Of a stretch of 21,219 bases of DNA, positions 16,380 to 21,219 are shown one piece after another. Source of the stretch: CAWGCA01 sp963820955 (GTDB lineage Bacteria; Pseudomonadota; Gammaproteobacteria; Chromatiales; Chromatiaceae); assembly GCA_963820955.1 (NCBI GenBank), contig CAWGCA010000022.1:1-21219 (forward strand), given 5' to 3'. Numbering within the stretch: position 1 is the stretch's first letter; each line of letters begins with the position of its first letter. The position numbers were made by a program, and so were the translations under genes. Under the pieces are notes generated by a model. It was not told the origin of the DNA. It did not search any database and worked only from the letters and a program-made list of their open reading frames with translations.

Positions 16380-16407
16380 CCGAAGGGGAGATACCCCTCC
16401 CCTTCGG
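16380..16407 (+). terminator. Terminator after the pha cluster
   Basis: CCGAAGGGGA (16380-16389) pairs with TCCCCTTCGG (16398-16407) around an 8-base loop, giving a perfect 10-bp stem 35 bases after the phaB stop. The following sequence (TCCGGTTTATTTC) is moderately T-rich. Confidence 0.75.
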
Positions 16408-16734
16408 TCCGGTTTATTTCACCCACCTACCACACCTCTTTCGATGTAGTAAGTTAGATTTCAGCGCCACCCAAACTAAGGCGCTGCCATTTTCAGCCCC
16501 TCCCCGGATCTTTCCACCCTGCCGGAAAAGGCCCCGAGTCAGCATTCCAGGTCAGGTCTACAAGACAGAATCAGTTTATTTAGCCCGATGCGTATAGGCC
16601 ATGAGTTCTCTGAAGCGGAGAAAGAACAACTGAAATTTGGCCTGTCTGAACTACTTTTACCGATACGGGAGGATGCCAAGCTACGGTTGCTCCCTACCAG
16701 GTGTTTCTTTATACTCCCCACTCGTTTCTCCCAA

Positions 16735-16810
<76 letters not shown>

Positions 16811-16901
16811 TATAATCAATAAGTTACAAACTCATCCTCTCTCTATAATCACACGTTTATCCGCTGTTTATCCCAACCGATACTTATCATTTGGTGATAA
16901 G

Positions 16902-16925
16902 AAAAAAACCCGGCCGGAGCCGAGT
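16902..16925 (-). terminator. Intrinsic terminator on the minus strand
   Basis: Read on the minus strand, ACTCGGC and GCCGGGT (one G-T pair) form a stem around a TCCG tetraloop and are followed by six or more T's. It would end leftward transcription arriving from the patatin gene or from a short transcript in 16,930-17,270. A separate dyad CTTATCA/TGATAAG lies just beyond, at 16883-16901. Confidence 0.75.
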
Positions 16926-16989
16926 TCGTCGTCATAACGCGTCTGTTCAAGCGGTTCATTCCTGAGTATTTTAGTCGGATGACCTGAAA

Positions 16990-17079
16990 TGTTAAGGGTT
17001 GTCAGATGCCTGCCCCCCAGCATCAGGTCTGACAGTGCGCACAAGCGTTCAACGGGCAGGCGTCTGACAACCCTTAACA
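16990..17079. repeat. 26-bp inverted repeat (large hairpin, MITE-like)
   Basis: Bases 16990-17015 and 17054-17079 are inverted repeats of 26 bases with one mismatch, separated by 38 bases. Each arm begins TGTTAAGGGTTGTCAGA at the outer end. Ninety bases in all could be a miniature transposable element or the fused ends of an excised one; no target duplication is obvious. Short ORFs in it are by-products of the symmetry. Confidence 0.85.
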
Positions 17080-17272
17080 CAACTTGCCATTCCCGGACAG
17101 TTAGCGAACGGCGAGAATGCAGCAGTTACTTGTTCTTCATCGCATTCTTAATATCGTTTGTTGTTGAGGCTGGGTTTTCCCCCGGAACAAAACAATTTCG
17201 GCGGGCCAACGCCGACTTCGTCCGATCTAACGCATCGCGCTAGCTGTGCTCCTGCTGGGCATCGTCTGATAC

Positions 17273-18454
17273 CTATGGCGCTATCAGCGCTTTCAAAGCC
17301 CAGGAGGGAATATCGCCGGAATTGGATGGGGCGCTTTGCCACGGGTCGGGTTGTATCGCAAGGGCGTGCCCCGCATCGAAAGCCGTTCGCATCTGGGTTG
17401 GATCGAAGGCAAGCACGTCATTGCCGATATTTACCTCGTCCGGAATCCCGACCATCTTGTAGGAGTAGCCTAGTACCTTTGTCCCGAAATAAGACCTTAT
17501 CAGAGCTGTTTGCATGGACTGTTCCATCATCACGCTGATCGTTGTCGCCGCGACGTCACCAATGGCCCGGCGCAAGGCCTCGGGCGGCTCCGTGACCCTG
17601 CCGTTGTTAATGAGGTACAGATTCCCCGGGCCGTACAGCGGAGGGTTAGGCTTCCGCGTTCCTCCCATCCCTGGGACTACCACATTCGAACGGGCGGCCC
17701 CATCGACGAACAAGTGGCCATCTATTTCCACCGGTGGAAAGACGACGGGGAACGAGGCGGAGGCCAGCAATACCTTGCGATAGAGCTCTAAATCCACTGC
17801 CTTCGCTATCAGCGACATATTCCAGATCCAGGTCTGGCCGTAATCGATGTTGGTGGTGCCAACAAACAACAGACGATTTTCATCGTACAGCGCAGCCACG
17901 CGTTTCAAAGTCTCTGCGGTGATATATTTGGCAAGTAGCGCGCGCAACGGAGCGGTGTCTCTTAGTGAATCCGCACCGGACAGAAGGCCGACGAACCCTC
18001 TATCCTGGTAGATATTGTTTTTTGTGATCTGCGTGTACATCTCTTCCAACTTCATGTCGTCGGCCGGGGTGCCGAGTAAGGCGTGCGTAGCCAGCAATGC
18101 GCCAGTGCTAACACCGCCGACGACATCAAATTTCGGCCGCCGTCCGCTCTCGCGCCAGCCGATGAGGAAACCGGCACCAAAGGCGCCGTTCTGGCCGCCG
18201 CCAGAAAGGGAAAGAATGTTCAACGCGTGTCCGCGCTTGCGCTCCAGGTAGCGTATGAGATTGTCGCCTGAAATGGCGGCTACCGCGGAATAGATGGGCG
18301 AAGGTTGGGTTGGATCCAACGGTTCCGATCCATTCGGCAACGTGGCGTACGACGGTGCCTTTAAAGAGAGTCCCCGCTCAGGAGGCGATGCACAGGCCGC
18401 TAGAAGCAGCAAAGCCAGAAAACCTACAAAACTCTTCAACTTCTTGTGCCCCAT
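17273..18454 (-). CDS. Patatin-like phospholipase, lipoprotein
   Basis: The 393-residue product is probably an acyl hydrolase anchored in the cell envelope. It starts MGHKKLKSFVGFLALLLLAA followed by Cys21, a classic lipoprotein signal with lipobox LAAC. The patatin fold follows: oxyanion loop GGGQNGAFGAG (residues 85-95), nucleophile elbow GVSTG with Ser116, and catalytic Asp251 in FVDGAARSNV. Patatins use a Ser-Asp dyad, and both residues are present. The substrate is not predictable. AGGGGA stands before the start. The gene is isolated, reads opposite to both neighbours, and probably ends at the minus-strand terminator at 16902-16925. Confidence 0.9.
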   Translation of the reverse strand: MGHKKLKSFVGFLALLLLAACASPPERGLSLKAPSYATLPNGSEPLDPTQPSPIYSAVAAISGDNLIRYLERKRGHALNILSLSGGGQNGAFGAGFLIGWRESGRRPKFDVVGGVSTGALLATHALLGTPADDMKLEEMYTQITKNNIYQDRGFVGLLSGADSLRDTAPLRALLAKYITAETLKRVAALYDENRLLFVGTTNIDYGQTWIWNMSLIAKAVDLELYRKVLLASASFPVVFPPVEIDGHLFVDGAARSNVVVPGMGGTRKPNPPLYGPGNLYLINNGRVTEPPEALRRAIGDVAATTISVMMEQSMQTALIRSYFGTKVLGYSYKMVGIPDEVNIGNDVLAFDPTQMRTAFDAGHALAIQPDPWQSAPSNSGDIPSWALKALIAP

Positions 18455-18802
18455 GTCCCCTCCGGTCAGAAAAAAAATAGAAAAATAGAGTACGGATATA
18501 CAAACATATGCCCAATGCTTTGTCCTTGTCGCATTCGCGAGGACGCATCCGTGGACATTTTAGCACTCGCTGCCTTACGTGGGTGTCATAGTAATGCATG
18601 GACCGCCGCACTGCTGTGCTCCATCGGATGTTGTCCGGGGGATTAATAAAATAAAAGCCCATTCCCCTGAAGTCCATGCCTATTCAGCACTAGTTTCCGG
18701 TACTTTTCGACCGGGTCGTCACGAACGGCAACAGTGGGTCGACTCGGGTCATCTCAGTAGGTTACTCAGAAATTACCGGGCGCTATGTTGCACTGATTGG
18801 GT

Positions 18803-18985
18803 TTAAGTGGCGATAAGCTCGGTTGATAAGGCAGTCCTCGGTAGAGTAAGGATGTGGCGCGGTGGTCTAAGGCTCAGCCTATCTGTTGCCGCCCCTTTCG
18901 TCTGGCGGTGCCTCAATAGCCGAACCATCACACCGTTTCCACACCCTCCTCATCGAACCGAACGTGCGGCTCTCCCGCATTTTAT
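18803..18985 (-). other. Probable group II intron-associated remnant
   Basis: On the minus strand GCGGGAGAGCCGCACGTTCG is followed by GTTCGATGAGGAGGGTGTGG and a short frame (18928 to 18803) reading MVRLLRHRQTKGAATDRLSL. The GAGCCG...CGGTTC pairing and the peptide RLLRHRQTKGAATD are, from memory, recurring sequence beside group II intron reverse transcriptase genes. No reverse transcriptase or catalytic domain V is present, so this is at most a scar. The recombinase-associated palindrome at 18982 begins directly at its edge. Confidence 0.35.
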
Positions 18986-19001
18986 GTGCTGCAGCACATA
19001 A
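18982..19001. repeat. 20-bp perfect palindrome near the recombinase genes
   Basis: TTATGTGCTG is followed directly by its exact reverse complement CAGCACATAA. The TTATGTG core recurs in the 19024/19080 inverted pair. It lies about 140 bases before the first tyrosine recombinase and may be a binding or crossover site at the element's left end. Confidence 0.7.
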
Positions 19002-19023
19002 GATGCGAACTGTGGCGCCGGGT

Positions 19024-19091
19024 GTTATGTGGCGCTGGGGCTCTAATAGACTGTCCATGTTTGCTCTATAGGATCCTGGGCGCCACATAAC
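19024..19091. repeat. 12-bp inverted repeat before the recombinase operon
   Basis: GTTATGTGGCGC (19024-19035) and GCGCCACATAAC (19080-19091) are exact inverted repeats separated by 44 bases. Together with the palindrome at 18982 they place four TTATGTG motifs in alternating orientation, the kind of arrangement expected of a tyrosine recombinase binding region at an element end or promoter. Confidence 0.7.
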
Positions 19092-19137
19092 CTTATCTGT
19101 TATTTGTCAGGTCTCTTTACACAAAGGAGATCTGACA

Positions 19138-20382
19138 ATGTTCGAAAAGTTATTTAAACGGCCTTGTGCGCTCTCGCGTCAGCGCGAGGGTCCCCTGGCA
19201 TCGGAACGTGCGGCCTTTCTCGCTCAACGCGCAGAGGACGGTGCGGCTTTGGGTACGCTGGTGCGCCTAGCGCGGGAACTTCTCGTTGTCGCTCAGGAGC
19301 TGGACCTGAACTCCCGCCACTTGATCACAATCCAAGCGATTGAGACGGCCGCTGAGCGCTGGGCCAGACAACAGAAACGACGGCATCGGTCCCGCACTCT
19401 TGAGTGGTCGCGTATCTTTTTCCTGCAGACTGCGACCTCTTGGCTCCGGTTCATGGGCCGCCTGTACATTCCGGAACCCTCGCCGAAGCCCTTTACCCCT
19501 CTGGTAGACAGCTTCGTCACCCACTTGCAGCAAGAGTGCGAGTTGTCGACGGCAACGACGGCCAATTACCAGTGGCATGTCCAGCGGTTTCTCACCGACT
19601 ACAACGCACGGCGGCGTTCCTTCGCAGAAATTCGCGTGGAGGACACCGATATGTTTCTCGCCCACCAGGGGGTGCATTGGTGCCGCGTGTCCATCGCCAC
19701 CGGTGCCAAGGCACTCAGAGCATTCTTTCGATATGCCGAAGACCAAGGGTGGTGCCGGAATGGGATCGCCTCAGCGATCGAATCTCCGCGTCTGTTCCGC
19801 AACGAAACATTACCAGCCGGTCCTGCCTGGGAAGACCTCCAACAGCTGATTCCGGCAGCAGACAGCCAGCACCCGCGTAACATCCGCGATCGCGCCATTC
19901 TGTTGCTTTTCGCGGTATATGCCCTGCGCAGCGGTGAAGTGTCCAGGCTCCGGCTCGAGGATATCGATTGGGCCCAGGAACAGCTGACTGTTATGCGCAC
20001 CAAACAGCACTGTTCACAACTCTATCCGCTGACCCGTGAAGTGGGCAGCGCCATCGTGCGCTACCTCCAAGAGGTGCGTCCACAGGGTAGACGCCGGGAG
20101 GTCTTTCTCACCCTCAAAGCGCCTTTCCGTCCTCTCTCTGCCGGTGGACTCTACCACGTGACCCGTAGTCGCTTCGACCACTGGGGTATTCAGGCCCCCC
20201 ATCGCGGTCCACAGGCACTGCGCCATGCTTGTGCCTGCCATCTCCTGGCCGAAGGCCTGTCTCTCGATGCAATCAGCGATCATCTCGGTCATCGCAGCCT
20301 CACCAGCACCCGCCATTATGCCAAAGTCGATCTGGCAGGACTGCGTGAGGTGGCGCGATTCGACTTGGGGGGGCTGCTATGA
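19138..20382 (+). CDS. Tyrosine recombinase, first of a tandem pair (RIT-like)
   Basis: The 414-residue product has an N-terminal SAM-like core-binding domain (about 120-220, VDSFVTHLQQECELSTATTA) and a C-terminal catalytic domain. Catalytic residues visible are Arg264 in YALRSGEVSRLRLEDIDW, Arg362 in ALRHACACHLLAEG, His385 in HLGHRS and the nucleophile Tyr394 in STRHYAK. The usual first His of box II (HxxR) is Gln359. The first ~110 residues are an additional basic segment. AAAGGAGA is well placed before the ATG. Its TGA overlaps the next recombinase ATG (ATGA at 20379-20382), the coupling seen in recombinase-in-trio elements. The repeats at 18982-19091 lie directly upstream. Confidence 0.9.
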   Translation: MFEKLFKRPCALSRQREGPLASERAAFLAQRAEDGAALGTLVRLARELLVVAQELDLNSRHLITIQAIETAAERWARQQKRRHRSRTLEWSRIFFLQTATSWLRFMGRLYIPEPSPKPFTPLVDSFVTHLQQECELSTATTANYQWHVQRFLTDYNARRRSFAEIRVEDTDMFLAHQGVHWCRVSIATGAKALRAFFRYAEDQGWCRNGIASAIESPRLFRNETLPAGPAWEDLQQLIPAADSQHPRNIRDRAILLLFAVYALRSGEVSRLRLEDIDWAQEQLTVMRTKQHCSQLYPLTREVGSAIVRYLQEVRPQGRRREVFLTLKAPFRPLSAGGLYHVTRSRFDHWGIQAPHRGPQALRHACACHLLAEGLSLDAISDHLGHRSLTSTRHYAKVDLAGLREVARFDLGGLL

Positions 20383-21219
20383 AACTCGCTCAAGTCGTTT
20401 ATGACTATGTTGCACTCAAACAGTCGATGGGGTCGCGTTTTCGCACGGAAGCAACCACTCTGAAGGCCTTCTGCAAAGCGGTGGGAGATGTTGTCATCAC
20501 CGACGTCGAACCACAGCAGGTAGAAAGCTATCTCGCCGGTACCGGTCCCGTGACTCGCTATTGGCACCGCAAGTACGAGGTGTTGAATGGCTTCTATCGC
20601 TTCGCGCTGGGACGCGGCTACGTCATGCATTCGCCGCTGTCCATGACGGTGCCCAAGCGGCCCCAACCGTTTCGACCCTACATTTTCCCCGAGGAGGAAT
20701 TGCGCCGCCTGTTCAAGGCAGCTGGCGAGCTTGAAACACCGCGCATGGCACTCCAAGGGGCGACTTTACGCACACTCTTGCTGTTGCTCTACGGTGCTGG
20801 ATTACGCATCGGCGAAGCCCTCGCATTGACCCTCGCCGATGTCGATCTTACCACCAGTTTGCTGACCATCCGTCAGAGCAAGTTCTACAAAATACGGCTG
20901 GTCCCGATCGGTCCCCGGTTGACGGCGGTGTTGACGGCCTACGCCAATGAGCGGTGCCGGCAGGATCATTCGAACGATCCCGCCAGCCCTTTCTTTGTCA
21001 CCCGCACCGGCAACATCGTGTCGCGGGGTATGGCTGAACGTGCCATGGTCCGTTTACGCGATATCGCCGATATCTCTCGGGAAGATGGTGCGCGTTATCA
21101 ACCCCGCCTCCATGATTTTGGCCGTCCACCGCCTCGTCGCCTGGTACCGCGAAGGCGCGGATGTGCAACGGCTGTTACCGCAGCTGGCAACCTACCTGGG
21201 GCATGTGAATGTGGCAGCC
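20379..21219 (+). pseudogene. Second tyrosine recombinase, partial, apparent short deletion
   Basis: Translation begins MKLAQVVYDYVALKQSMGSR and shows the core-binding domain (TRYWHRKYEVLNGFYRFALG) and catalytic box I Arg in LLYGAGLRIGEALALTLADV. Near 21,119 the protein reads PRLHDF and then changes frame; the other frame reads AVHRLVAWYREGADVQRLLP and QLATYLGHVNVAA. Family members have LHDFRHTxAVHRL, so about 11 bases coding R-H-T are missing, taking with them the catalytic box II Arg. The window ends before the Tyr nucleophile. The ATGA overlap with the first recombinase suggests coupled translation. A third recombinase would lie to the right if this is a RIT element. The frameshift could also be a sequencing error. 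Confidence 0.75.

Larger units (their letters stand above)
18455..19137. other. Intergenic region with intron scar and recombinase-associated repeats
   Basis: About 680 bases between the divergent patatin and recombinase genes. The part near 18455 should hold the patatin promoter. The minus-strand scar (18803-18985) and the palindromes (18982-19001, 19024-19091) are listed separately. The rest, 18560-18800, shows nothing I can name. Confidence 0.5.

Overview
The window reads as two blocks joined near position 11,095. The right block (about 11,095-21,219) looks like a gammaproteobacterial chromosome. It carries a class III polyhydroxyalkanoate (PHA) cluster: a truncated phaE points left, and phaA, phaB, phaR, phaP and a second phaB point right. 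This divergent layout is the one known from purple sulfur bacteria such as Allochromatium vinosum. The organism call rests on that layout and on protein resemblance only. After the cluster come a terminator, tRNA-Thr(CGT), a long inverted repeat, a patatin-like lipoprotein, a probable group II intron scar, and two overlapping tyrosine recombinase genes that look like the left part of a recombinase-in-trio (RIT) element running off the window.

The left block (1-11,095) is accessory DNA. From the left it has the end of a serine hydrolase gene and an integron-like cassette stretch: a VOC protein, a textbook attC site and a MORN-type protein, enclosed by a 33-base perfect inverted repeat. Then follow mostly minus-strand genes: an uncharacterised protein, a DUF91/NucS-like nuclease, scraps of a YgjP-like peptidase and a DUF5655-like protein, a plus-strand Toprim/primase-like gene, a coupled three-gene set (TIGR04255 family protein, a 63-codon ORF, and a protein with a TQDCDLE motif), and a type I restriction operon end (hsdS fragment and full-length hsdR). 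hsdM is absent.

Nearly every long gene in the left block is broken by small frameshifts, yet the protein sequence stays conserved on both sides of each break. hsdR alone has about ten. The PHA genes have none. At 11,095 both phaE and hsdS are cut at the same point, so the phaE 3' part, phaC, hsdM and the hsdS 5' part are all missing. Either a deletion fused two loci in an error-prone sequence, or the window is an assembly chimera; the sequence alone cannot decide.

The most interesting leads are: the coupled TIGR04255 / 63-codon ORF / TQDCDLE trio beside a type I restriction operon and nuclease genes (a possible defence module); the attC cassette between perfect inverted repeats; TGC-rich putative PhaR operators before phaP and phaE; and the RIT-like recombinase pair with inverted TTATGTG repeats, whose second member has apparently lost its box II arginine by a short deletion.
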